This document shows positions 50,757 to 58,560 of a DNA stretch of 64,000 nucleotides, piece by piece. Position numbers and translations under genes: made by a program. Positions within the stretch are counted from its first letter, which is position 1. Each line of letters begins with the position of its first letter. This DNA comes from Oscillospiraceae bacterium. Its GTDB lineage: Bacteria > Bacillota > Clostridia > Oscillospirales > Oscillospiraceae. The notes below the pieces were generated by a model, which was not told the origin of the DNA, searched no databases, and saw only the letters and a program-made list of their open reading frames with translations. The DNA lies in NCBI GenBank assembly GCA_020025675.1, contig JAHHRS010000002.1, forward strand, positions 1-64,000, written 5' to 3'.

Positions 50757-50854
50757 CTCCGATTGTATTATAAAAAATCAGCTTATCACAAGCATTATAG
50801 CGTTTTGAAGGCCTAAGGTCAAGATAATTTGTTGACATATGGGACCTTTTACTA

Positions 50855-50883
50855 TTGACAAGGTATGAAAGTGACGATAATAT
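50855..50883 (+). promoter_or_regulatory. sigma-A promoter of proS
   Basis: TTGACA (50855-50860), a 17-nt spacer, TAATAT (50878-50883). It leaves a leader of about 60 nt, too short for a T-box. Confidence 0.8.
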
Positions 50884-50951
50884 ATTGAATTACGGCAAAA
50901 TGCCGCAAAATACGACGGAGCAAGGGCTCTGGCGAAATGAGAGGTAATATT

Positions 50952-52388
50952 ATGGCAAAAGAAAAAAAGGTTGAGCAGATAACCGATATGGAGGTTGATT
51001 TTGCTCAGTGGTTCACAGATGTGTGCACCAAGGCTGAACTTGTTGACTATTCCGGTGTTAAGGGTTGCTATATTTTGCGCCCATACGGTTACGCCATATG
51101 GGAGAATATTCAGGGCATACTGGATAAAATGTTTAAGCGTGACGGACACGAGAACGTTTCCATGCCTATGCTTATACCGGAGAGCCTTTTACAGAAGGAG
51201 AAAGATCATGTAGAGGGCTTCGCTCCCGAATGTGCATGGGTTACAATGGGCGGCAGCGAGGAGCTCCCCGAAAGGCTTTGTATCCGTCCCACTTCGGAGA
51301 CCCTTTTTTGCGAGCATTGGAGCCACATTGTTCACTCCTGGCGTGATTTGCCGATAAAATATAACCAGTGGTGCTCCGTTCTCCGCTGGGAGAAGACCAC
51401 CCGCCCTTTCCTTAGAGGAAGAGAATTCCTGTGGCAGGAAGGCCATACTCTTCATGCAACAGCTGAAGAGGCAAAAGAAGAAACTCTCAACATGCTTGAG
51501 GTTTATGCCGACCTTTGCGAAAACTATCTGGCTATGCCTGTTATAAGAGGCGTGAAGACCCAGAAGGAAAAATTCGCAGGCGCTGAAAACACATATACAA
51601 TAGAGTGCATGATGCATGATAAAAAGGCTCTTCAATCCGGCACCAGCCACTATTTCGGGGACGGCTTTGCAAGAGAGTTTAATATAACATTTACCGATAA
51701 GGACAATAAGCAGAAATACCCCTTCCAGACTTCATGGGGGCTTTCTACCCGTATAATCGGCGGTATTATTATGACCCACGGGGATAATAACGGCCTTGTC
51801 CTTCCTCCCCATATAGCTCCGGTACAGGTTATAGTTGTGCCGGTTGCACAGCATAAGGAAGGCGTTGTAGAGGCTGCAACCGCTCTATACGAGAGCCTGA
51901 AGGCAGCAGGTATAAGAGCAAAGATTGACCTGAGCGACAACAGCCTTGGCTGGAAGTGCGCCCAGTATGAGATGAAGGGAGTTCCTCTCAGACTTGAAAT
52001 CGGCCCCAGAGATATTGAAAACGGAGAATTTATGGCAGTACGCCGTGACAACCGTGAAAAGACTTCTGTTAAGATAGCTGAGGCCGTTGAAAGAGTTCCC
52101 CAGCTTCTGGATGATGTACAGAAGGGACTTTATAACAAGGCAAAGAAGAACCTTGACGACCACACCTATGTTGCCCACTCTCTGGAAGAGGCAAAGGAGC
52201 TTCAGGAGCGCAACGGCGGCTTCATAAAGACAATGTGGTGCGGCGAGCTTGAGTGCGAGCTTGCTATGAAAGAGAAGGCAGGAATGTCTTCACGCTGCAT
52301 ACCATATAAGCAGGAAAATCTGGGTGATGTATGTCCTGTATGCGGAAAGCCCGCAAAGCACATGATTTACTGGGGCGTAGCATACTGA
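50952..52388 (+). CDS. proS: prolyl-tRNA synthetase, archaeal/eukaryotic type
   Basis: 478 residues from the ATG at 50952 with GAGGT upstream. The short form lacks the bacterial editing insert between motifs 2 and 3. 'LRPYGYAIWENIQGILD', 'RPTSETLFCEHWSHIVHSWRDLPIKYNQWCSVLRWEKTTRPFLRGREFLWQEGHT' (motif 2 region) and the C-terminal 'DVCPVCGKPAKHMIYWGVAY' tail, ending in Tyr, identify the eukaryote-like class, which also occurs in some Clostridia. It charges tRNA-Pro. Confidence 0.95.
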   Translation: MAKEKKVEQITDMEVDFAQWFTDVCTKAELVDYSGVKGCYILRPYGYAIWENIQGILDKMFKRDGHENVSMPMLIPESLLQKEKDHVEGFAPECAWVTMGGSEELPERLCIRPTSETLFCEHWSHIVHSWRDLPIKYNQWCSVLRWEKTTRPFLRGREFLWQEGHTLHATAEEAKEETLNMLEVYADLCENYLAMPVIRGVKTQKEKFAGAENTYTIECMMHDKKALQSGTSHYFGDGFAREFNITFTDKDNKQKYPFQTSWGLSTRIIGGIIMTHGDNNGLVLPPHIAPVQVIVVPVAQHKEGVVEAATALYESLKAAGIRAKIDLSDNSLGWKCAQYEMKGVPLRLEIGPRDIENGEFMAVRRDNREKTSVKIAEAVERVPQLLDDVQKGLYNKAKKNLDDHTYVAHSLEEAKELQERNGGFIKTMWCGELECELAMKEKAGMSSRCIPYKQENLGDVCPVCGKPAKHMIYWGVAY

Positions 52389-52603
52389 TTAAACAAGAAA
52401 AGACTTGGGATTTAGCAGAAATCGGCTAAGGACAGTTGTTTTTTTCAGGTTCCTTTTTAGACGGTTTCATTGTAAGCATACTTTATTTGTACTGCACTGC
52501 AAACAGAAATGGCTCATAAACACCCTGAACCTGTTTTAAAGGTAATGACGTAATTTTGAGAGAATCTCATTAATAAAGTAAGTTGGGGTCTATTCCGAAA
52601 ATG

Positions 52604-52638
52604 GAACGTATCAATTCCCGATACGTTCCATTTTTTTG
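52604..52638. terminator. intrinsic terminator
   Basis: The 11-bp stem TGGAACGTATC / GATACGTTCCA has a T-run on the plus strand. It lies 216 bp after proS and next to the convergent 52671 gene. The stretch between (52389-52603) shows no gene. Confidence 0.9.
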
Positions 52639-52670
52639 TTTTTTAAGTTAAGCTGCTTTAAAAGCAGAAA

Positions 52671-52949
52671 TTAACGGTGGCTTTTATTGAAAAGAGAAAT
52701 GCTGTTAATCAATATAGAGGCAATGGTAAGTACCCATAGGGCCTTGGACATAGTAGGGACAACATCCAAAAGTGCTGACCAATTTTCTTGTATGACCCAG
52801 TTTGCGTCATTGCTGTAAAAAGCACACAGTGTTAAGGCGGTTAAAGATAAACTAATATGCCGAAACCACTTGGCATCTTTATTTTTTAAAAACAGAACCA
52901 GGTTTAATATTGCGGTAATTATTGCTGAAGTTCCTAATACAATCCACAT
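52671..52949 (-). CDS. small three-helix membrane protein, unknown
   Basis: 92 residues from the ATG at 52949, which has AAGGAG upstream. Three hydrophobic segments ('IVLGTSAIITAILNLVLFL', 'LSLTALTLCAFY' and 'LWVLTIASILINSISLF'). No family recognised. It follows the ASCH gene by 31 bp on the same strand, so the two are probably co-transcribed. Confidence 0.7.
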   Translation of the reverse strand: MWIVLGTSAIITAILNLVLFLKNKDAKWFRHISLSLTALTLCAFYSNDANWVIQENWSALLDVVPTMSKALWVLTIASILINSISLFNKSHR

Positions 52950-52980
52950 GTTGTACTCCTTTTTTTTATTAAACAAGAGA

Positions 52981-53328
52981 TTAACATGACAGCAGATTTA
53001 GTTCTATACCAACAACGCTGTATTTTTTCTGTTCATTTGGGGTGTAGTATTCGTCCATATCTTTAGCGTCAGCCGCGCCTATATCTTCCTCTGTGTATCC
53101 GCATCGAAGAAGGGGCAAATTATTGTACAGCTCTGCAAAGGAGGAGAAAATGTGAAGTTTTGAAACTTGGCAGACTATATAACTTCCGGTTTCACTATTT
53201 ATAAATTTAATTATGTCTCCCGATTTTATTTTGCGGCGTTTCTCGTCATAAAGCCGAAGCTCTATAGTTTTCTGCCTGCTTTTTATCATTTCAAAAGGCT
53301 GGGGATTTAAACGCATCAGATGTTCCAC
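52981..53328 (-). CDS. ASCH domain protein
   Basis: 115 residues from a GTG with AAAGGAG seven nt upstream. 'HLMRLNPQPFEMIKSRQKTIELRLYDEKRRKIKSGDIIKFIN' is the ASCH/YqfB-like barrel, with the conserved K-x-x-E-x-R-x-x-D that lines its cleft. The fold binds or hydrolyses modified nucleosides or RNA. Role here unknown. Confidence 0.82.
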   Translation of the reverse strand: MEHLMRLNPQPFEMIKSRQKTIELRLYDEKRRKIKSGDIIKFINSETGSYIVCQVSKLHIFSSFAELYNNLPLLRCGYTEEDIGAADAKDMDEYYTPNEQKKYSVVGIELNLLSC

Positions 53329-53394
53329 CGGCTCACTCCTTTTTTAAGCAATTTCTATAAACAGAATAACATATTTTTTGATAAAAACAAGAAA

Positions 53395-53424
53395 AAAAGA
53401 CTCCGGAAAGTTCCGAAGTCTTTT
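53395..53424 (-). terminator. intrinsic terminator of the dnaJ operon
   Basis: The stem AAAAGACT-CGGAA (one mismatch) is followed by a T-run on the minus strand, just after the dnaJ stop. Confidence 0.88.
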
Positions 53425-53429
53425 AAGCT

Positions 53430-54563
53430 TTATTTTTTGTGTTTTCCGAAAATTCCTGTTTTTCCTCCGCCCAAATCGTTTTCACCCATAGAGGCTGCAA
53501 AGGCTCTAAGATGTTCTTTCTGGGAGTTAGTCAGGCCCTTAGGAACGGCAATGCTGACGGAAATGAACTGGTCGCCCCGTCCTCCGCCACGTAGGTAGGG
53601 AATTCCCTTTCCGCGGAGTCTGAATACTGCACCCGGTTGAGTGCCCTCCGGTATGGTAAGCTTAACCTTCCCGTCAAGGGTCGGAACTTCTATTTCGGCA
53701 CCCAGAACGGCCTGAGCGTAGCTGATTTCCTGATTTAAAAGAACCGAGCTTCCGTCACGCTCAAACTGTGAATGGGGGCGGACTATTACAGTAACTCTTA
53801 AATCGCCGGCAGGACCGCCGTTTACACCTGCATTGCCCTTTCCGGAAATGGATAGGGTCTGACCGTCGTCTATACCTGCGGGAACTTTAATTTTTATCTT
53901 GCGCTGACGGCGCACTTTTCCAAGGCCTTTACATGTCTTGCAGGGCTGATGGATTATCTTACCTGAGCCGTGACACTTGGGACATTGTGAGGTGGACTGT
54001 GCCATTCCGAATGGGGTGCGCTGAGTAGTGCGGACAGTGCCGGAACCTTTACAATCAGGGCAGATTTCGGCAGTTGTGCCGGGGGCGCAGCCTGTGCCGT
54101 TACACTCGGTACAGGTTTCGATAGGCGTTACGCTAACTTCCTTTTCACAGCCGAAAGCTGCCTCCTCGAAGCTTATGTTCACAGTTGCTCTCAAATCGTC
54201 ACCACGTCTGGGCGCATTGGGGTTTCTGGACGAACGTCCGCCGCCGAAACCGAATATATCTCCGAAAATGTCGCCCAAATCGCCAAAGCCGCCGAAACCG
54301 TCAAATCCGCCACCGCCGCCAAAGCCGGCGTTGGGATCAAAGGCAGCGTGACCGTACTGGTCGTATTTCCTCCGCTTTTCATCGTCGGAGAGAACCTCAT
54401 AGGCTTCATTTGCCTCTTTAAAACGCTCCTCGCATTCCTTATCACCGGGGTGCAGGTCAGGGTGATTAGCCTTGGTGATTTTTCTGTATGCTTTTTTTAT
54501 TTCATCGGCTGTGGCGCCTTTTTCTACGCCCAGCACTTCATAATAGTCTCTTTTTCCTGCCAT
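53430..54563 (-). CDS. dnaJ: chaperone protein DnaJ
   Basis: 377 residues from the ATG at 54563, preceded by AGGAGG. J-domain (~4-68) with 'YRKITKANHPDLHPGD', in which the HPD motif stimulates DnaK. A Gly/Phe-rich region (~75-115) follows, then four CxxCxGxG zinc repeats (CTECNGTG, CPDCKGSG, CPKCHGSG, CKTCKGLG) and the substrate-binding beta domains. Last gene of the heat-shock operon, separated from dnaK by a strong hairpin. Confidence 0.97.
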   Translation of the reverse strand: MAGKRDYYEVLGVEKGATADEIKKAYRKITKANHPDLHPGDKECEERFKEANEAYEVLSDDEKRRKYDQYGHAAFDPNAGFGGGGGFDGFGGFGDLGDIFGDIFGFGGGRSSRNPNAPRRGDDLRATVNISFEEAAFGCEKEVSVTPIETCTECNGTGCAPGTTAEICPDCKGSGTVRTTQRTPFGMAQSTSQCPKCHGSGKIIHQPCKTCKGLGKVRRQRKIKIKVPAGIDDGQTLSISGKGNAGVNGGPAGDLRVTVIVRPHSQFERDGSSVLLNQEISYAQAVLGAEIEVPTLDGKVKLTIPEGTQPGAVFRLRGKGIPYLRGGGRGDQFISVSIAVPKGLTNSQKEHLRAFAASMGENDLGGGKTGIFGKHKK

Positions 54564-54596
54564 AAAGCCCTCCTGTCTACTTTCTTTTCTACAGGC

Positions 54597-54628
54597 CATT
54601 AAGGCGGGGAAAAATCCTCGCCTTAATG
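54597..54628 (-). other. strong intercistronic hairpin between dnaK and dnaJ
   Basis: The 10-bp perfect stem CATTAAGGCG / CGCCTTAATG extends with a further GG/CC pair. There is no T-run, so it looks like an mRNA stability or processing element, not a terminator. Confidence 0.65.
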
Positions 54629-54669
54629 AAAGTTATATGAAAGATTGGGGATTAATTACTGATATGGGA

Positions 54670-56529
54670 TTACTTGTTGTTATCGTCGTCAACTACGGTG
54701 TAGTCAGCATCGTAATAATCCTGAGCTCCGGAGTTTGCACCGCCGTTGGGGCCGCCCTGAGCCTGAGAGGGATCAAAACCCTGACCGGGCTGACCGCCCT
54801 GAGCCTGATACATCTTTTCAGAAACTTTGTAGAAAGCCTGAGTAAGCTCTTCGGTTGCGCTCTTTATAGCGGCAGTATCGGTTCCGGTGAGAGCAGTCTT
54901 TAAAGCACCCAGCTTTGCTTCAACCTCAGACTTATCGGCAGGATCCAGCTTGTCACCCATTTCTCCAAGAGTCTTTTCGGTCTGGTAAACCATCTGGTCG
55001 CCCTGATTGCGGACGTCAACCTCTTCCTTGCGCTTTGCGTCCTCGGCAGCGTACATCTCAGCCTCTTTAACGGCCTTGTCGATGTCTTCCTTGGACATGT
55101 TGGAGGAAGCGGTAATGGTGATGTGCTGCTCCTTGCCGGTACCCAAATCCTTAGCGGAGACGTTAACAATACCGTTTGCGTCAATATCGAAGGAAACCTC
55201 TATCTGAGGAACACCGCGGCGGGCAGGAGCAATGCCGTCCAGATTGAAACGGCCCAGGCTCTTGTTGTATGCCGCCATCTCACGCTCACCCTGAAGAACG
55301 TTAACTTCAACGGAAGTCTGGTTATCAGCAGCGGTGGAGAATACCTGACTCTTGCGGGTAGGAATGGAGGTGTTGCGCTCAATGAGCTTTGTGCAAACGC
55401 CGCCGAGGGTCTCAATACCCAGAGACAGAGGAGTAACATCAACCAGAACTATGCCCTCAACGTCACCGGAGAGAACACCGCCCTGAATGGAAGCACCCAT
55501 TGCAACACATTCATCGGGGTTGATGCCCTTGAAGCCTTCCTTGCCAACGATGGACTTAACCATTTCCTGAACAGCGGGGATACGGCTGGAACCGCCCACC
55601 AGCAGAACCTTTGTAATGTCGCTGGGCTGGAGACCGGAGTCAGACAGAGCCTGACGGACAGGACCCATGGTCTTTTCTACAAGGTGGTGAGTGAGTTCAT
55701 TGAACTTAGCTCTTGTAAGAGTAATGTCAAGGTGCTTGGGACCGGTAGCATCAGCGGTGATGTAAGGCAGGTTAATGTTGGAGGTGGTAACACCGGACAG
55801 CTCCACCTTTGCCTTCTCAGCAGCCTCACGGAGTCTCTGCATTGCAACTTTATCAGTGCTCAGGTCAACACCCTCAGCCTTCTTGAACTCTTCAACAAGG
55901 TACTTGGTGATGCATTCATCAAAGTCATCGCCGCCCAGACGGTTGTTACCGGCAGTAGCCAGAACGTCTATAACACCGTCACCGATTTCCAGAACGGAAA
56001 CATCGAAGGTACCGCCGCCAAGGTCGTAAACCATGATCTTCTGGTCGTTTTCCTTATCCAGACCGTAAGCAAGAGCTGCGGCAGTAGGCTCGTTTATAAT
56101 ACGCTTAACTTCAAGACCTGCAATCTTACCTGCATCCTTGGTTGCCTGACGCTGAGCATCGGTGAAGTAAGCGGGAACGGTGATAACGGCCTCAGTAACA
56201 GTCTGACCCAGATATGCCTCTGCATCGGCTTTCAGCTTCTGGAGAATCATTGCGGAAATTTCCTGAGGGGTGTAGCTCTTACCGTCAACGGTAACTTTGT
56301 AGTCGGTACCCATTTCACGCTTAATGGAAGAAATAGTGCGGTCGGGGTTGGTGATAGCCTGACGCTTTGCAACCTGACCTACCATACGCTCACCGGTCTT
56401 TGCAAAAGCAACTACGGAAGGAGTAGTTCTTGCGCCTTCTGCGTTAGGGATAACGACGGTCTCACCGCCCTCCATAACGGACACACAGCTGTTTGTTGTA
56501 CCTAAATCTATACCTATTATTTTACCCAT
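54670..56529 (-). CDS. dnaK: chaperone protein DnaK (Hsp70)
   Basis: 619 residues. ATPase domain with 'IGIDLGTTNSCVSVMEGG', 'INEPTAAALAYGLD' and 'MVYDLGGGTFDVSVLEIGDGVI', then the linker and substrate-binding domain ('VLLVDVTPLSLGIETLGG'), and a Gly/Gln-rich C-terminal tail. It folds client proteins with DnaJ and GrpE. Third gene of the hrcA operon. It codes for long antisense frames that are shadows. Confidence 0.98.
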   Translation of the reverse strand: MGKIIGIDLGTTNSCVSVMEGGETVVIPNAEGARTTPSVVAFAKTGERMVGQVAKRQAITNPDRTISSIKREMGTDYKVTVDGKSYTPQEISAMILQKLKADAEAYLGQTVTEAVITVPAYFTDAQRQATKDAGKIAGLEVKRIINEPTAAALAYGLDKENDQKIMVYDLGGGTFDVSVLEIGDGVIDVLATAGNNRLGGDDFDECITKYLVEEFKKAEGVDLSTDKVAMQRLREAAEKAKVELSGVTTSNINLPYITADATGPKHLDITLTRAKFNELTHHLVEKTMGPVRQALSDSGLQPSDITKVLLVGGSSRIPAVQEMVKSIVGKEGFKGINPDECVAMGASIQGGVLSGDVEGIVLVDVTPLSLGIETLGGVCTKLIERNTSIPTRKSQVFSTAADNQTSVEVNVLQGEREMAAYNKSLGRFNLDGIAPARRGVPQIEVSFDIDANGIVNVSAKDLGTGKEQHITITASSNMSKEDIDKAVKEAEMYAAEDAKRKEEVDVRNQGDQMVYQTEKTLGEMGDKLDPADKSEVEAKLGALKTALTGTDTAAIKSATEELTQAFYKVSEKMYQAQGGQPGQGFDPSQAQGGPNGGANSGAQDYYDADYTVVDDDNNK

Positions 56530-56601
56530 TGTAATTTTCCTCCTGTATATCGAGATTTGTATTGTATACTGGTTTTATATATAAATTAAAGCGTTTCCGC
56601 T

Positions 56602-57159
56602 TTAGTTTGCTACTTTTACCATGGAGAAACGTATAACTTTTTCTCCAAGCATAAAGCCTTTCTGGAAGACTTCAACTATTTCGTTCTCACCCTTTTCCTC
56701 ATCATCAACATGCATTACGGCATTGTGGAGATTGGGGTCGAACTTTTCGCCTACATCGTTTATTTTGCTTACGCCCAGACCGTCAAGGGTCTTCATAAAT
56801 TGAGCCATTATCATCTCAACGCCTTTAGCATAAGCCTCGTCGCTTGTTTCCTGAGCTATGGCTCTTTCCAGATTGTCATAGACGGGAAGGAAAGCTTTTA
56901 CGGCGTTTGCCTTAACATCGGAATAAATCTCTGTTTTTTCCTTCTGGCTGCGGCGGCGGAAATTGTCGTACTCAGCGCAAATTCTTAAATATTTGTCATT
57001 GAGCGCAGCCAACTCCTCATCAGGGGAGGGGACTTTCTCCTCAACCTTCGTCTCTTCCTTTACTGTTTCCTCAGCTTTAGGAGCTTCGGCAGTTTCTTCT
57101 TTCACTTCTTCCTCAGCTTGAGGAGCAGTGTCTTTCTTTTCTTTTTTATCCTTACTCAT
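56602..57159 (-). CDS. grpE: nucleotide exchange factor GrpE
   Basis: 185 residues from the ATG at 57159; GGGAG sits nine nt upstream, while the ATG at 57168 overlaps it. A Glu/Lys-rich disordered N-terminus (~1-45) leads into the long coiled coil and the four-helix/beta-wing region ('FLPVYDNLERAI', 'KPFDPNLHNAVMHVDDEE'-like end). It releases ADP from DnaK. The start overlaps the hrcA stop by 8 bp. Confidence 0.95.
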   Translation of the reverse strand: MSKDKKEKKDTAPQAEEEVKEETAEAPKAEETVKEETKVEEKVPSPDEELAALNDKYLRICAEYDNFRRRSQKEKTEIYSDVKANAVKAFLPVYDNLERAIAQETSDEAYAKGVEMIMAQFMKTLDGLGVSKINDVGEKFDPNLHNAVMHVDDEEKGENEIVEVFQKGFMLGEKVIRFSMVKVAN

Positions 57160-58240
57160 TGGGCTCATCTCCCTTTATTATCAATTTGTTGTGCATACCC
57201 TCCGGCGGGGCTTCGCCTCCGCCCAGCCTCCGGGAAAGACCGGCGGCAAGAAAACTCAGCTTTGCGGCCACAGCGGAATAATCCATTCTGGTTGGCCCCA
57301 CTATGCCGATAAGTCCCCGGGTATTATCTCCTGCGTCATAGCTTGCAAGCACGACGCTTGAGTCTTTAAGCTCTTCCGCCACATTTTCCGGGCCTATAAG
57401 CACCCGAACCTCTTCACTTCCCTCCATACTGCCGGAGGGAGGCAGAATACATTCACCGCATGCTGCAAGATAGTTCATAAGCTTGTGAGCTTTATCAGGG
57501 TCCCTGTATTCAGGAAGATTCAAAAGCCGGTTTGCACCTGAAACAGAAGCTTCCGGGGTGTTGGCCTCGGTTAAAACCTCAATGGCAAAAGCCGCTATTA
57601 CTGAGGTGAGACCCATGGTATCGTCTGACGCTCTTTCTGTGGCGTTTATTAAGAAAGGCGTTATCTGATCCTCTGTAATCCCCGTAAAATTGGAATTAAA
57701 AAGGGAGGAAAGACGCTGAACCATGTTCTTATCCACTGATATAGGCAGATGGACAAGTTTGTTCTTAACAGTGTTGCCGCTGAGCATAACAACTATTATA
57801 AAGGTGTTTGCATCCACATATATAAGGTCAAAACGCTTTATTGTGGGAGCCTGCTGAGCGGTAAGAGCCAAAGCGGGATAATCTGTAAGCTGGGAGGCAA
57901 GCTTACTCACATTTGAAATGGTGTCGTCAAGCTCCTGCAGCTTTTGATTTAAACGGCGGTTCAAATCCTCTGTTTCCTCAATGGAAAAACGCTGCTTTTC
58001 CATAAGCTCGTTTACATACATGCGGTAGCCCATAGGAGTGGGCACACGTCCCGCAGAGGTGTGGGGCTGCTCTAAGTATCCTAAAGCCACAAGCTCTGCC
58101 AGCTCATTCCTGATGGTGGCAGAGGAACAACCGAGACCGGCGTTCTGAGCAATTACTTTACTGCCAACAGGCTCTGCTGTGTGGATGTACTCATCCACTA
58201 CTGCTGCAAGTATTTTCTTTTTCCTTTCGCTAATTACCAT
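57152..58240 (-). CDS. hrcA: heat-inducible transcription repressor HrcA
   Basis: 362 residues from the ATG at 58240; upstream codons are poorly supported. Winged-helix N-domain ('KKKILAAVVDEYIHTAEPVGSKVI', 'GLGCSSATIRNELAELVALGYLEQPHTSAGRVPT', ending in the conserved R-x-P-T), then the GAF-like dimer domain. It binds CIRCE (58287-58313) and represses its own operon; GroE keeps it active, and heat releases it. First gene of hrcA-grpE-dnaK-dnaJ. Confidence 0.96.
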   Translation of the reverse strand: MVISERKKKILAAVVDEYIHTAEPVGSKVIAQNAGLGCSSATIRNELAELVALGYLEQPHTSAGRVPTPMGYRMYVNELMEKQRFSIEETEDLNRRLNQKLQELDDTISNVSKLASQLTDYPALALTAQQAPTIKRFDLIYVDANTFIIVVMLSGNTVKNKLVHLPISVDKNMVQRLSSLFNSNFTGITEDQITPFLINATERASDDTMGLTSVIAAFAIEVLTEANTPEASVSGANRLLNLPEYRDPDKAHKLMNYLAACGECILPPSGSMEGSEEVRVLIGPENVAEELKDSSVVLASYDAGDNTRGLIGIVGPTRMDYSAVAAKLSFLAAGLSRRLGGGEAPPEGMHNKLIIKGDEPNE

Positions 58241-58286
58241 TTTCAATACCTGACAAATCCTTTTTAGCACTCTCGTTTCTTGACTG

Positions 58287-58313
58287 TTGGCACTCTTAAC
58301 TGTCGAGTGCTAA
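58287..58313 (-). promoter_or_regulatory. CIRCE operator of the hrcA operon
   Basis: TTGGCACTC, a 9-nt spacer, GAGTGCTAA on the plus strand: the standard CIRCE with one change in one arm. It directly follows the -10 box. A third TTAGCACTC half-site lies at 58264-58272, 14 nt beyond the second arm. Confidence 0.93.
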
Positions 58314-58340
58314 TATACCACCGGCACAGGGCTTTGTCAA
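58312..58340 (-). promoter_or_regulatory. sigma-A promoter of the hrcA operon
   Basis: Minus strand: TTGACA (58340-58335), a 17-nt spacer, TATATT (58317-58312). The -10 overlaps the first bases of CIRCE, so HrcA binding would block it. Confidence 0.88.
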
Positions 58341-58560
58341 TAGTTTCACCCCGGAAGCTTTGGAAAATTCACAGTTTGGAAATATAAAAATAAAATTCAT
58401 ATTTTTTCTGCAAATATACAAAATCGATACAAAAAGTATGCAGAAGTGATACAAGCGTAGTTTAAACTAAATCAATAAGAAATATAAATAGGAAAAATTC
58501 GTGACTTTTTTCCGTATTTATCGTTATTAACAGTAGAGACTAAAGAAAGGAAGGAAAATT
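58341..58560. other. AT-rich gap before the 58561 lipoprotein
   Basis: No gene seen. It contains two direct GATACAA copies at 58426-58432 and 58448-58454, 22 bp apart (two helical turns), which may be an operator. Confidence 0.4.

Noticed and set aside
50757..50951. T-box riboswitch in front of proS
   Set aside because: The promoter leaves about 60 nt of leader and there is no AGGGTGGNACCGCG-like core.
52389..52603. possible small RNA or gene after proS
   Set aside because: Only a weak distant CAGGTTC/GAACCTG pairing is seen; no promoter or frame supports it.
55123..56505. 460-residue plus-strand open frame opposite dnaK
   Set aside because: Composition is repetitive and unlike a protein family, it has no ribosome site, and it mirrors a highly conserved gene on the other strand.
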